From: Ampullaceana balthica
Lineage: Eukaryota; Mollusca; Gastropoda; Lymnaeidae
Length of the DNA: 64,000 nucleotides
NCBI GenBank assembly: GCA_944989445.1
Contig: CALYLW010000745.1
Coordinates: 62,001 to 126,000, forward strand
Direction of reading: 5' to 3'
Positions 41,679 through 53,329 of this stretch are shown here, one piece after another. The notes under the pieces are model-generated. The model saw only the letters and a program-made list of their open reading frames with translations, had not been told where the DNA came from and made no database searches. The position numbers and the translations under genes are program-made. Each line of letters begins with the position of its first letter. Position 1 is the stretch's first letter.

Positions 41679-44606
41679 TCTAATATATAAAGATGAAAGT
41701 TTGTGTGTTTGTTTGTTACCAATGGAATTCCACACCGTTTGACCCAGAATGCTGAAATTTTGCATGGGACTCTGATTTGACCCGAGAAAGGTCGTAGGCT
41801 ATGTTTTCAACCCCAGGTGACCACCCCTAGGGTAAGGGGGCCCATAATAAGAAAATATAGAGCCAAATAAAGACAAAATAAATTCTCATTTCAATATTGA
41901 ACAGCTTCATGCGGGCATTCAAAACGAGTTCATTTTGGTGCGTCATTTTTTACAATACTTTATTTTGAGCTGTGCGCTTTCAAAAATCTTTTATTGTCAA
42001 ATTACGGTGCGCACCTTTTCGTGTACGCGTCTTGGATTGAGCAGTGTAATTTTATTATAATAACATTCACATTTGTTTTGGCCTTGCGGTACAAAACAGT
42101 GGCCTTTTATACAAATACTTTCTTTATATTATAGATCTTTTAAAACTATTTCATTACATATGTCACACGATGTATGGTATTTATTTTTAAATTAAGAGTT
42201 TTATTATGTTGTTTCTAATAACTCAAATTTTAATTTAAACAAATACTAATTATGTGAGGGTATTTTATGTGGAAAGAAATTGGCCAAGTCAAAAAAGCTT
42301 AATCGTAATTTAGAGGAACTATACGTTTTGTTTTTCTTAAAATTTGTTTCGTGTTCTTTATTAATTTTTTTGCTTATTTTACTTGCTCAATCCCTTAAAT
42401 TTAATTATTAAAGTTAATTATCAATGATTATTACATGCATATAAAAGCCTACGACCAATGCTGTGTTTTGTTTATTACATAAGCTCTATACATTTACAAT
42501 TTATACCTTTCTACCGGACTTATAAACAGAAGTATATTAAACTCAATACAAGTGAACCTATAAGCAATTAATTAAGTTGGGCGGCGAATTGAATATGCCA
42601 TGGTCATTACGCTGTAGCGGAATAACAAAAGACATTTTAAAAATAGATGTTTAGTCAAACATATCATCTTTTTTTTCTATTTCGTAAATAATTTATTTAT
42701 TTTTCAGAAACAAAATCTGGTGTTTGAAATATAATTTACAAACTATGATGTCCCATCGGGAAACATTGTCCAAAACATACTTGAATTCCTTTTCAAAATT
42801 ATACCTATTACATAAAAGCCGTAAATTTAAATCGTATAACATAGAGACAAAAATATAAAAGCATTATATATCATTTCCATATTAAAACACTAATTAATAA
42901 AGACTATCAAAAAGTATACAATTTATTTTTGGAGCAGTACTTCATTACAAGACTTCATTTTAAGCGCCCGCCCTTAAATGAACTTTCATTGACTAAAAAC
43001 GGTGCGCAAATTTTATTGCAAGCTTTTTAAATAAGACTGATTTAGTTTCTTCAAATTCTTTTAGAAACTTCATTACATTTACAACATGTATCATTTACTT
43101 TATTAGCTCTTTTAGTATATGCAGCTATTGTCTTTTAGAGAGAAGGTGGGAGCGTAGTTCCTTAACTTATACCTGCTGTTACAAATGTTTAATTACTTTG
43201 AATAGTTTAACGATGTGGGGTCATACATAAAATAAGTTTTTTTACGTGAGGACAGTTGTCATTTTTTTAAAACTGGCAGTTAACTTTATTTAGTACCCTT
43301 AAAATCGTAAGTGTGTTTCATGAGAAAAGCAATTCTCTAAGTGAAAGCAACTCATTAGTACTGGGCATTAGAAGTTGAATGTTTTGTTCTCCCTTATAAT
43401 AATTATTAAAATTTCTGATATATGTACATAACATTACAAAAAGATATCCACTCTAAAAAAGTGTGTTTAAAGTTTATAAAGAATGAGAGACTTTCTTAAC
43501 ATTTTAAAAAAATTCGTCTTGATTAACTTCATTTAGTTCCCCTTTTTTATACTAATAAAAGCCTACACACACACACACTAATGGTCCAACTTCCCATTTG
43601 AATAAAAGTCTGTAAATTTTCAGACTTCAAAAAATTAAGCACGATCGAACTCTGAACTAAAAGTAATGTTGAGTAAAAATTGCCTTTTCTTATATCAGCT
43701 AAATTATTACAGTATAATATTTGACTACTGGATCAATGGATATATCTATACTAAACTTAAGTTAACATGAACCTGATAACTAATTTGAATTTTTACCTCA
43801 TTGTGAATTGAATATGTCCACTCATTTCTTTCCAGGATACCAAAAAATTTTTTTTTCCAAAAATGTATATCTTCGTTTCACATACGTTTTTAAGCGAATG
43901 GATCAATGTTAAATATACTTGGCAAATAAATTATCTAATTTCCATTTTAAAAAAACAGGGAAAAAAAAAGGGAGCCTGGATAGAGAAAATGTGGGCTTTA
44001 TGATATAATTTATAAAATATAAGGTCTTATCTGAAAACGGAAATTAAAAAAGAATTGAATGCCTTGATGAAACAGCAACATATAAGATTTTGGAATCCAT
44101 CGCTAAATGGGACCGCTTTGATGAAAGGGACAAAAGTGAAAAAATTATAAAAATACGTTTGATGTATTTTAATTTGGTTTTTTATTGATTCATTTTACCC
44201 CCTTCTTTTACGTTCTATCAGCGTATTAAAACTACATGAGTTTCATTCCGAATGTAATCTCTTGATACGTTGAATCTATAGCAATGAGAAATGTTTGTTT
44301 GCAGGATTTTAAATTAAATTAATGCCCTTTTCAAATCGTTTGTTACGTTTCAAAGCTCCATTTATTATTAGGTAAAATTGTCTCAGACTAGAAAATTACA
44401 ATTTTCATAAGTATTTTTCTGACCAACTGAAAGTTGCATTCCAAAGAGTAAGCACAACATTTAGTTATATTATAAACAGAAGGCCGAACTTAAATCGTCG
44501 CATACACATATATACTTAACATATAGTTATTGGCTTATTTTCAACTACGTATTCAACCCTTATAGGGCAGTACAGTCCCGCTGCAAAAGCGCGGGTACAT
44601 TTCTAG
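41679..44606 (+). mobile_element. non-autonomous Helitron-like element, 2.9 kb
   Basis: It starts TCTAATATATAAAG after A. It ends with an imperfect hairpin CCCGCTGCAAAAGCGCGGG, then TACATTTCTAG before T. A 5' TC, a 3' hairpin about 8 bases before CTAG, and insertion between A and T without target duplication are Helitron hallmarks. The 5' part has GTTTGTGTGTTTGTTTG, often seen in invertebrate Helitrons. No Rep/helicase frame exists inside. Confidence 0.7.
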
Positions 44607-44700
44607 TTAATTATATAGGGGGCCTTGTAAACTGGAATGCATACTTATACATGTACATTAATTGTTTCCTGTAAATTAATTTTACATGGTCATTTTACAG

Positions 44701-44821
44701 TTTTAGAATAGAAAGCATAGACAGCATAGTGGAAGCTAACAAGCTGATTCAGAAATTCATCAATCAGATCAATATTTCTAGACTGGAAAAGACTAGCATA
44801 CAATTTTCAATAGGAGATTGA
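44701..44821 (+). CDS. possible terminal exon, unidentified
   Basis: After the acceptor TCATTTTACAG a 39-residue open stretch ends in TGA (SIDSIVEANKLIQKFINQIN, ISRLEKTSIQFSIGD). AATAAA follows at about 44887. The composition is protein-like but I do not recognise it, and no upstream exon was found: 41.7-44.6 kb is a Helitron-like element. Confidence 0.3.
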
Positions 44822-45343
44822 AATTGAAGATACTCTTTTAATTGTTAGATAATTGAATTACATTACATGTATTAGTATAGAAAAAAATAAAATTTCATAT
44901 TTAGGATACATTACAATAAATTATATCAGTTTTCCTTTTACATGTTGGGTGTAATTCTAAATTATACACAGCATGAAAAACTTAATTTTTAAAAATGGTA
45001 TTAAGAAATTTAAAAGTTGAATCCAAATCCTATCCAAATATCCAATGGTTTCATTTTGTATCCTGGTATTTCTTATTTCAAAGTTAATCCTTATGACAAA
45101 TAGGCTTACGGTGTGGAAGTTGTTGATATTTTGAATCCTTTCTAAATCATGACCACAAACACTAAGTTTCAATTTTAAAATAGTTTTCATTTTCATCCTT
45201 AGATTTTGGAGCATTCTTCCTTCTTACAAGTTTGACATCTATGCAAATTCTTTGCATAATTATTCTAATTGATAAATATGCAGTAAAAGTAAACTTTGTG
45301 GACCTTATAATCCGGAAGGTAAAGCTTTGCGCACAGCTGGGTT

Positions 45344-45425
45344 ATGTCCAGTAGTAACAAAGATATTACCTTACGCCAACTGCCCCAAGGCAAGCTGAAA
45401 GATATCAAGAAATTATTTGAAGATG
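45344..45425 (+). CDS. candidate first coding exon, unidentified protein
   Basis: ATG starts 27 codons: MSSSNKDITLRQLPQGKLKD then IKKLFED. It ends in a strong donor G/GTAAGT in phase 1. Upstream is TAATCCGGAAGG, an ETS-type promoter motif. It may be the first exon of the gene holding 47694-49397. Direct splicing to 47694 would be out of phase, so at least one more exon or another acceptor is needed. The partner and function are unknown. Confidence 0.55.
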
Positions 45426-45826
45426 GTAAGTAGTACTGTATTATAAAAAAAAATAAGTTAAAAAAATAATTTATAAAAATGGAAAAAAGGTACTCTTGAA
45501 GGAAGACAAGCCATTTAATTAAAACATTTTTACAAAGAAATAAAACAATCCATTTTTAATTATTTATACTAATTGGTTATTCATTTTAACAAATGACCTT
45601 TCAACTTTTATTTTGATGCTATCTCTTCTCTGCTACACCAATGCATATGCATTTACCAGTGATTGTATTGTAATAGTATTAATTAGACCCAATGAAAGTT
45701 ACCTTAACTTTTTAATTAGGAATGACATTGCTTAGATATCACACATCAAATTAATATATCTATTTATATACAGGTGGGCCAATATAATATGTATGTATAT
45801 ATCTATCTATATATATTAGGGCTGCG
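45426..45826. other. intron-like AT-rich DNA
   Basis: Nothing recognised apart from TA-rich runs near 45770-45826. Confidence 0.35.
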
Positions 45827-46543
45827 GAAATTAACGATTAATTTCTCGATTAATCGTTAAAAAGTTTTAACGATTAAACATTTTTTTAACGATTAATTGA
45901 CCCATCACTTACAAATTATTGGAATTCAAAAAGTAAAAAAATATATTAAAAAATAGCGGCAGATAAATAATAACAAATTTCCTGACGATTACACGAACAT
46001 TTTGGTTTTAAACTATTGACTGACGGGAATGTTCAAAATTTTGATAAAGTTTGCCTACCATGGTTCTAACATTTCACCTAATTATCAAACTAAATGAAAA
46101 GCGTATTATTAGTATTACGGTAATTGCATTAATGGAGTCTGACTCACAGACAGAAAATGATGACAGCTCTTCTGATGAATTACTGCGTTACCAAATGGAG
46201 ATGAAAGTTTCTGAATCCATTAACCCTCTACAATGGTGGAAACTTAATTAACACCGATATCCGATAACGTCATTCCTTGCCAAGACAGTTTTGTGCATAC
46301 CAGTTACCTCAGTTCCATGTGAATGATTGTTCAGCTCGGCTGGTTGTATTGTCAATTAGACCCGCTCATCACTTGAACCAAATAATGTCAAAACACTTGT
46401 CTTTTTGCGTAGTTGGTTAAAATATGGCATATAAAAGAGACATTTCAGTGTTATTTAATTGAGATTTTCAAGAAGAAAGTTTAATAAGTGTTACTTGTGA
46501 TGTCATAAATTTTAAGTTTTGGCCTTAATCGTTAACAGCCCTA
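45827..46543 (+). mobile_element. hAT deletion derivative with BED-family ends, C-terminal remnant
   Basis: The left end TAGGGCTGCGGAAATTAACG and the right end GTTAACAGCCCTA are inverted. AT-rich ATATATAT flanks both sides. Inside, a plus frame reads SSDELLRYQMEMKVSESINP then LQWWK, the segment before the C-terminal dimerisation block of hAT transposases (..PLxWWK). Same family as 57776 and 62357, which keep the N-terminal BED part. Confidence 0.8.
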
Positions 46544-46894
46544 ATATATATAAAAATATACCATATTTATCGGCGTATAACACACACGGGCGTATAACGC
46601 GCACCTTCATTTTAAAAGGGAAATTTCAGGGAAAAAATGTAAACATTATATCGGTGTATACATCATTTGCCCCCTATTTTCAGGGGGGAAAAGTGCGTGT
46701 TATATGCCAATAATATATAAATTTATTTGTACATTATAGAGCCCAAAAGGGCTGAGTTGGCAAGGGTATAGGTATCACCCAAAAGGGTTAAAAAAAAAGT
46801 GGGTGTCCTGTGAAACATTCTGACAAGCTGTAGCAGCTAAGTGCCCCCCGAAAATATTTGGGGTTACTGAATTTTTTTTACAAATTCTTTTATG

Positions 46895-47190
46895 AAAATT
46901 TTCATTCTTTCTCTTTTTGTGCTGCCAAACAATTGAATTCTATACCATTACACATTCGCAGTATTCCAGCTACTACGTCCTTTAAGACGGCACTAAAGAC
47001 ACATCTCTTCAAACTTTATTTTCAAAATTAAAGAAACAACTTTTCTTGTGACGATAAATGTAGCTTATGTGTACCCTACTGTTTATAATGTGGCTGTTTG
47101 TTATTATTTTTATGTAAAGCACTGTGAGCCCAGTTTCTTACTGGGGTGCAGTGCTATATAAATTATTTACTTATTATTATTATTATAATC
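46895..47190 (+). mobile_element. CR1-like LINE, 3' end with ATT tail
   Basis: Plus strand FSFCAAKQLNSIPLHIRSIP, ATTSFKTALKTHLFKL, then AAGCACTGTGAGCCCAGTTT and TTATTATTATTAT. Same family as 31780-32355. Directly followed by the 26-bp array. Confidence 0.8.
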
Positions 47191-47192
47191 TT

Positions 47193-47690
47193 GAACAACA
47201 TAACAGCATATATGTGCAATACAACATAACAGCATATATGTGCAATACAACATAACAGCATATATGTGCAATACAACATAACAGCATATATGTGCAATAC
47301 AACATAACAGCATATATGTGCAATACAACATAACAGCATATATGTGCAATACAACATAACAGCATATATGTGCAATACAACATAACAGCATATATGTGCA
47401 ATACAACATAACAGCATATATGTGCAATACAACATAACAGCATATATGTGCAATACAACATAACAGCATATATGTGCAATACAACATAACAGCATATATG
47501 TGCAATACAACATAACAGCATATATGTGCAATACAACATAACAGCATATATGTGCAATACAACATAACAGCATATATGTGCAATACAACATAACAGCATA
47601 TATGTGCAATACAACATAACAGCATATATGTGCAATACAACATAACAGCATATATGTGCAATACAACATAACAGCATATATGTGCAATAA
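47193..47690. repeat. 26-bp minisatellite, about 19 nearly identical copies
   Basis: The unit contains ACATAACAGCATATATGTGC. The copies are practically identical, implying recent amplification. The array ends 3 bases before the open exon at 47694. Each unit has AACAG, a minimal acceptor-like end. Confidence 0.97.
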
Positions 47691-47693
47691 CAG

Positions 47694-49397
47694 TTTTATC
47701 TCTACCCTAAAGGGGACCATGCATCAAAAGACAAGCCGGAAAGGTTTGGACCTCCGGCCAGACCACCACCACCTAGCAGAGCTAAGTCCCCTGTTCAGGA
47801 CACTCCAACAAAAATGTACCCCGCACTGCCTCAGGAAAGAAGAGCCGAGATGGGGTCCAGTTCAGCCAACCAGAGAACCAGAACAAGTTCATTCAATAGT
47901 CCAGTATCCTCACACGGCGGTGGCCAGCATTTATCATCCTCTAATCCACCTGCTCCCAAACCTGCCACCCGCCAGAAAGGCAATTCCGTGGGTGACAACA
48001 CAGCCCTTGAGCTAGATAACCCTCTTTACTTTGATTCCCCTGAGAAAGCTAATGCTCTGAGTGTTATAAATGACATGTATGCTAAAGTGAATAAACCCAA
48101 CAAAAACAAAGATGGCGCCAGGGCCAAGGTCAGTTTCAACCCTGAAGAGGAGCAGCCCGAGAAAAGAGAGTTTGTCCAACGAAGATTGGCAGAACGCAGA
48201 AAAACTGTTGGAACGATGCTTCCAGACGAGCCAGAAATCAATGCTGCTGTAAAACAGGCTGTCAGCGTTGCTGCGAGGAGCAAGCTATTTGAAGGGGCAA
48301 AAGGTGACAGACCAACCCCGCCCGTAAAGCCGGCATCGGTTAAAAGACAGTTCAGCATGAGGACAGCTCAAGAGTTTGAAAGGCAGAAGAATGGAACGGA
48401 GGCCTTCTACGACCCCCCGTGGGATGCTACCAAAAGTACAGTGGTGGAGAACCTGAAGAAGCTGCCTTTGCCGTCACCCGTCAGTGTACCATCAGCCAGA
48501 AATGACGGCCATCATGTCAACAAATCTGGGTCTCCTTCCAAACCCCCTTTGCCGAGTCAACCTCCTAGAAAAACTGAGACAAGCGCACACCGAATCGCAA
48601 ATACTGACACTTCAAATGAAGTTCAGAAAGTGGCAGCGCTGTCAAACCCGGGGGAATGTGCCCCTGATTCTGGTGTGAAGGTTAAGGCGCCCCCCAAACC
48701 CCCCAGAACCCACGCCCATGATGACTATCTCAAGGTGAAGGTACTTCACAATACAGACAGCAATAATAAAACTTCAGTGGTAATAAACAGAAAGGGTTCA
48801 CCCGAGGAGGTTGAATATCTTTCGGTCAAAGACAGAATCTCAAAAATGCAGCAGCAAAGTGACGGCAGCCCTCTGCCCCTGCCAGGAACGTCCTTTTTAT
48901 CTGCTGGTAAAGATTCTAATGTTGAGCTACGTCACCAAGCACCTTCAAGGCCCCCGCCCCCAAAAATGAGGCCAAACTCAGGTGGTAATCTTTCGGCTTG
49001 TACCAATACACCTGTCAAAAGTCGTCCTTGCACGCAGTTGCCAGTTTTTCAAGGGGAAGGCCCCATTGTTATTCCTGTTTCTCCCAATCGTCAGCTCTCT
49101 TCAGAGTCCCAGTTCCCCCTGGACAAAGACGCTCGATCGCGTCATCCTAACGACAGGCTCCCTCCCGAACCAGGCAAGGACAGGTCCTTGCAAAGGTTCC
49201 CACTAAGGAAAAGCTACAGCTCCGAGTGCCTCTACTCCAGCCGAGCAAACTCCCTCAACACTGAGGAGCCTGACATGACGCAGAGCAGTTACGAGAGTGA
49301 ATACGAGGCTGTTCTTGACCCAGATGGCTACGCTATTCCGCACGAGTTTATGCGTCTACCAGGCAAAAGAAACCATTCGGCTGTCAATAATTTTGTG
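47694..49397 (+). CDS. large internal exon of a proline- and tyrosine-rich scaffold or receptor tail, unidentified
   Basis: 568 codons are open from the AACAG acceptor to a consensus donor GTG/GTGAGT, phase 0 at both ends. GC content is well above the flanks and codon use is balanced. The protein has no predicted membrane segment or globular domain. It is rich in SH3-type ligands (PPARPPPPSR, PTPPVKPASVKR, PPLPSQPPRK, APPKPPR, PSRPPPP); two fit PxxPxR and also PxxxPR. It carries several tyrosine sites suited to SH2/PTB binding: DNPLYFDS, NDMYAKV, DDYLKV, VEYLSV (ITIM-like), LDPDGYAIP. This suggests a cytoplasmic signalling tail or adaptor. The family is not recognised. The acceptor has no pyrimidine tract because the satellite abuts it, so the exon start is less sure than its end. 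Confidence 0.8.
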
Positions 49398-49417
49398 GTG
49401 AGTACCGCCTATATTTT

Positions 49418-49887
49418 TAAATCCTTTATATTAACTCCTGATGTCTGTTTGTTTGAACCCTTGATTGCTTGCTTGATTGTCGGTCGCCAAAACTTTGGAT
49501 AAATTTTTAACCCACTTTCTCGTAAGCTAGCAAGCTGAAATTTAGCAGGCAGTTTTGTGGCGATGTTAAAACTATGTATCAAAATTTCAGATCGATTGCA
49601 TGTACTGTAATTAAATTATTGAATTTTTAGATTATTTTATTTATTCCTATGTATCATGTTATTTTTTGAGATAGAGTGTCGCGGTGCTTATTATATTGAA
49701 CAACCTTTCTGTCACGCAATAAGGTGCATATTTTATTGACAACTCTTTTTATAAACATATTCCTGATCAGTGCGCATTATGTTAAACATGTTTTACGACA
49801 CAACTGCAATTTTGTATTTTTGGATGGTCTTGCGCTGCATATTATAATGAACATTCTTTTAGTTTAGTCTAGTACATAAAGGATTTA
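49418..49887 (+). mobile_element. TAAATCCTTTAT-family MITE, 470 bp
   Basis: Ends TAAATCCTTTATATTAAC and CATAAAGGATTTA. It lies 20 bases after the donor of the preceding exon, in the intron. The most complete copy of the family. Confidence 0.7.
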
Positions 49888-50024
49888 TAGTCAAAAACTT
49901 GGTTTTTTACGTTTTTTAAATATTTTTTAATAATGTACACTGGTAACTTAACTGGAGCAAATAGAAAACAGATAAAGGCAATAAAGCTCAGAAAGTTTGT
50001 CAGGATAACAAATGTTATCATCCT

Positions 50025-50960
50025 TCTTATAAGGACACACTCAATGAACTTGGTCCTAATTCTTTTTACTTGGACACACTCCATGAACTTGGTCCTAATC
50101 TTTTATGCTATGACACACTCCATGAACTTGGTCCTAATCCTTTTTACTAGGACACACTCCATGAACATCGTCGTAATCCTTTATACTAGGACACACTCAA
50201 TGAACTTGGTCCTAATCCCTTTTTACTAGGACACAATCAATGAAATTGGTCCTAATCCTTTATATTAGGACACACTCCATGAACTTGGTCCTAATCTTTT
50301 AATAGGACACACTCCATGAACTTCGTCATAATCTTTTATACTAGGACACACTCCATGAACTTGGTCCTAATCCATTTTACTAGAACACAATCAATGAACT
50401 TGGTCCTAATCCATTTTACTAGGACACATTCCATGAACTTGGTCCTAACCTTTCATACTAGGACACACTCCATGAACTTGGTCCTAATCCTTTTTACTAG
50501 GACACACTCCATGAACTTGGTTGTAATCCTTTATACTAGAACACACTCCATGACTTGGTCCTAATCCTTTTTACTAGGACACATTCCATGAACTTGGTCC
50601 TAACCTTTCATACTAGGACACACTCCATGAACTTGGTCCTATTCCTTTATACTAGGATACACTCCATGAACTTGGTCCTAATCCTTTTTACTAGGACACA
50701 CTCCATGAATTGGTCCGAATCCTTTATACTAGGACACACTCCATGAATTGGTCCTAATCCTTTATACTAGGACACACTCCATGAACTTGGTCCTAATCCT
50801 TTATACTTGGACACACTCCATGAACTTGGTCCTAATCCTGCTAACCAGGACTCTCTCAATAAAATCAATTATAATCCTTCTTCCTAGGACACACTCAATA
50901 AATTTGGTTCTAATTCTAATCCTTCTTATCAGACACATCATTCTAATCCTTTTTACTAGC
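50025..50960. repeat. 39-bp minisatellite, about 24 copies
   Basis: The unit has GGACACACTCCATGAACTTG. 39 is a multiple of 3, so one frame stays open over long stretches (THSMNLVLILFTR). Scattered indels break it, so coding use is unlikely. Confidence 0.95.
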
Positions 50961-51007
50961 AGTCTAGGTACCGAACTGTGCACAGGAGCCTTACACCTAC
51001 CCCTAAG

Positions 51008-51410
51008 TCACTTACCAGGACAAATAACTATGATGAATGTTCTGTGTTTACCAGGACAGCTAACTATGATGAATGTTCTGTGTTTACCAGGACAACTAAC
51101 TATGATGAATGTTCTGTGTTTACCAGGACAACTAACTATGATGAATGTTCTGTGTTTACCAGGACAGCTAACTATGATGATGAATGTTCTGTTCTTACCA
51201 GGACAACTAACTATGATGAATGTTCTGTGTTTACCAGAACAAATAACTATGATGAATGTTCTGTGTTTACCAGAACAAATAACTATGATGAATGTTCTGT
51301 GTTTACCAGGACAACTAACTATGATGAATGTTCTGTGTTTACCAGAACAAATAACTATGATGAATGTTCTGTGTTTACCAGGACAACTAACTATGATGAA
51401 TGTTCAGAAT
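51008..51410. repeat. 36-bp minisatellite, 11 copies, with a continuous 12-residue repeat frame
   Basis: The unit has ACTAACTATGATGAATGTTC. The plus frame reads TTNYDECSVFTR over and over within a 163-codon open frame (50978-51469). One copy has an extra in-frame GAT (NYDDEC). No donor or acceptor clearly delimits it. Confidence 0.93.
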
Positions 51411-51474
51411 TTTTTTTATTGTTTAAATCAGTGACACACGCAGACACGTCTACAGATATATGTTTTTAAAACCA

Positions 51475-51640
51475 TGGCAGGTCGTCAATTGGTTGCTTCC
51501 ACACAGCCAATACAGTTAGAACGTCTTACAATTATGATGTATCGATGTTGGGTCGTCAATTTGTTGCTTCCACACAGCCAATACAGTTAGAACGTCTTAC
51601 AATTATGATGTATCGATGTTGGGTCGTCAATTGGTTGCTC
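51475..51640. repeat. 71-bp tandem repeat, about 2.3 copies
   Basis: The unit has GGTCGTCAATTGGTTGCTTC and AGTTAGAACGTCTTACAATT. Confidence 0.93.
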
Positions 51641-51951
51641 AGATACTCAGACTGGCCTGTGTGGCCTAATCTTTTGACCCGTCCCAGTACACAGTCATAG
51701 AAGAGGGGCTTGATGGTAGTGTCAGTTCACCTGAAGGCCACTCTGCCTTGTCTTCTCTCTGTCAGTGTTACCAATGCCAACAGCTCCTGGGTCGCTGGGC
51801 TTACTGGTCTGTTAACGGTCGACGTAACGGTTGGTCACGCTGGCTCAAGTTTGTCTAGGGGCCGATAGCTAGCATAGGTCATTGGCACTTGGACAGTAGT
51901 TCCTTGGCGTGTTACGCTTTTCTGGTGTGTGGATTTATTCCAGGTCATCAT
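51641..51951. other. non-repetitive spacer between arrays
   Basis: Moderate GC. Contains CTTCTCTCTGTCAG followed by an open stretch (VTNANSSWVAGLTGLL), a conceivable exon but unsupported. Confidence 0.25.
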
Positions 51952-52495
51952 AGTACTCGCAACCGTGTCTCATAGTACCCGCAGCCATGTCTCATAGTAC
52001 CCGTAGCCGTGTCTCATAGTACCCGCAGCCGTGTCTCATAGTACCCACAGCCATGTCTCACAGTACCCCCAGCCATGTCTCACAGTACCCCCAGCCATGT
52101 CTCACAGTACCCCCAGCCATGTCTCACAGTACCCCCAGCCATGTCTCACAGTACCCCAGCCATGTCTCACATTACCCCCAGCCATGTCTCACAGTACCCC
52201 CAGCCATGTCTCACAGTACCCCCAGCCATGTCTCACAGTACCCCCAGCCATGTCTCACAGTACCCCCAGCCATGTCTCACAGTACCCCCAGCCATGTCTC
52301 ACAGTACCCCCAGCCATGTCTCACAGTACCCCCAGCCATGTCTCACAGTACCCCAGCCATGTCTCACATTACCCCCAGCCATGTCTCACAGTACACCCAG
52401 CCATGTCTCACAGTACCCCCAGCCATGTCTCATAGTACACACAGCCGTGTCTCATAGTACCCCCAGCCATGTCTCATAGTACCCCCAGCCATGTC
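51952..52495. repeat. 22-bp minisatellite, about 25 copies
   Basis: The unit has CAGCCATGTCTCACAGTACC. 22 is not a multiple of 3 and the unit has no stop in any plus frame, so all three plus frames are open for 134 codons. This is an artefact of the unit, not coding evidence. Confidence 0.97.
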
Positions 52496-53329
52496 TCATT
52501 ATTGTTCTGTGTGACCGTCAGTAAAAGAGAACCAGACTAATAATTATTGTTCTGTGTGATCGTCAGTAACAAATAAGCCATCATTGCATTCAACTTGAGA
52601 CGAAGAGTGGAAGTTTTTCCAGGTGGGGTTACCATTGTGTGTTGGTGAATCGCGTGTGTTGGTGATTTACGAGGGTCAGTAAACGAATAGCGATTGCAAA
52701 TCTAACAGCTGAATAGTGAGTCGATTTGGTTGATTGGGATGCTATATAAATCCTGACGCTGTGTCGAGTTTAACAAGTTCTAATCGTAGGTCCTTGCCTT
52801 GATCAATGTTTCCGTGTATTTGGTTCAACAAAATAATCTTAACATATCTAATATCTGAGCTCATCTCAACTACCCCGAGTTGTAGCCGACACTCCTTTCA
52901 TTTCTTCGCTCATACAATTGGAGATTTAATCAAGTCATTAACACGCACCTTCAAGAACTGCCGTTCCAGATGTACATCAGATCAATACATTCAAAAAAGC
53001 ACTGGGAAAATTCTGTCACATTTTGTCATGGAGCACTAACCCTTACAAACACACGCACGAACGCACGCACACACACACACTCACACAGAGAGCGAGAGAG
53101 AGAGTAGAATACAAGTTGACGATTTTATGCGCATCTTCTTATCGCGTATTTTAAAACAAACTTAAGCAGGGAACGGTCTAATTGGCTTCCTGGTACTTAA
53201 CAAGAGTTCGTTAGTGCGCGTGTGGCCAACATTTTCAACTCAATTTTTTTCAAGCCACTTCCTATCTTACTTTTTCATAGTGTCAAAGACACTTTGTAGT
53301 AGACATGTTTTGAAACGTTCCTCTGAGAT
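52496..53329. other. non-repetitive spacer
   Basis: Contains CA-rich and GA-rich runs at 53045-53105. No gene is seen. Confidence 0.35.

Noticed and set aside
47163..47720. Long cysteine/tyrosine-rich open frames on the minus strand
   Set aside because: They are translations of the 26-bp array and have no start context, splice sites or sequence beyond the repeat.
49419..49502. Extension of the 568-codon exon to the TAA at 49502
   Set aside because: After a consensus donor at 49398 the sequence becomes a dispersed MITE, so this tail is intron read-through.
51952..52495. Three overlapping 134-codon open frames on the plus strand
   Set aside because: They are the same 22-bp satellite read in three frames; the unit simply lacks stops.
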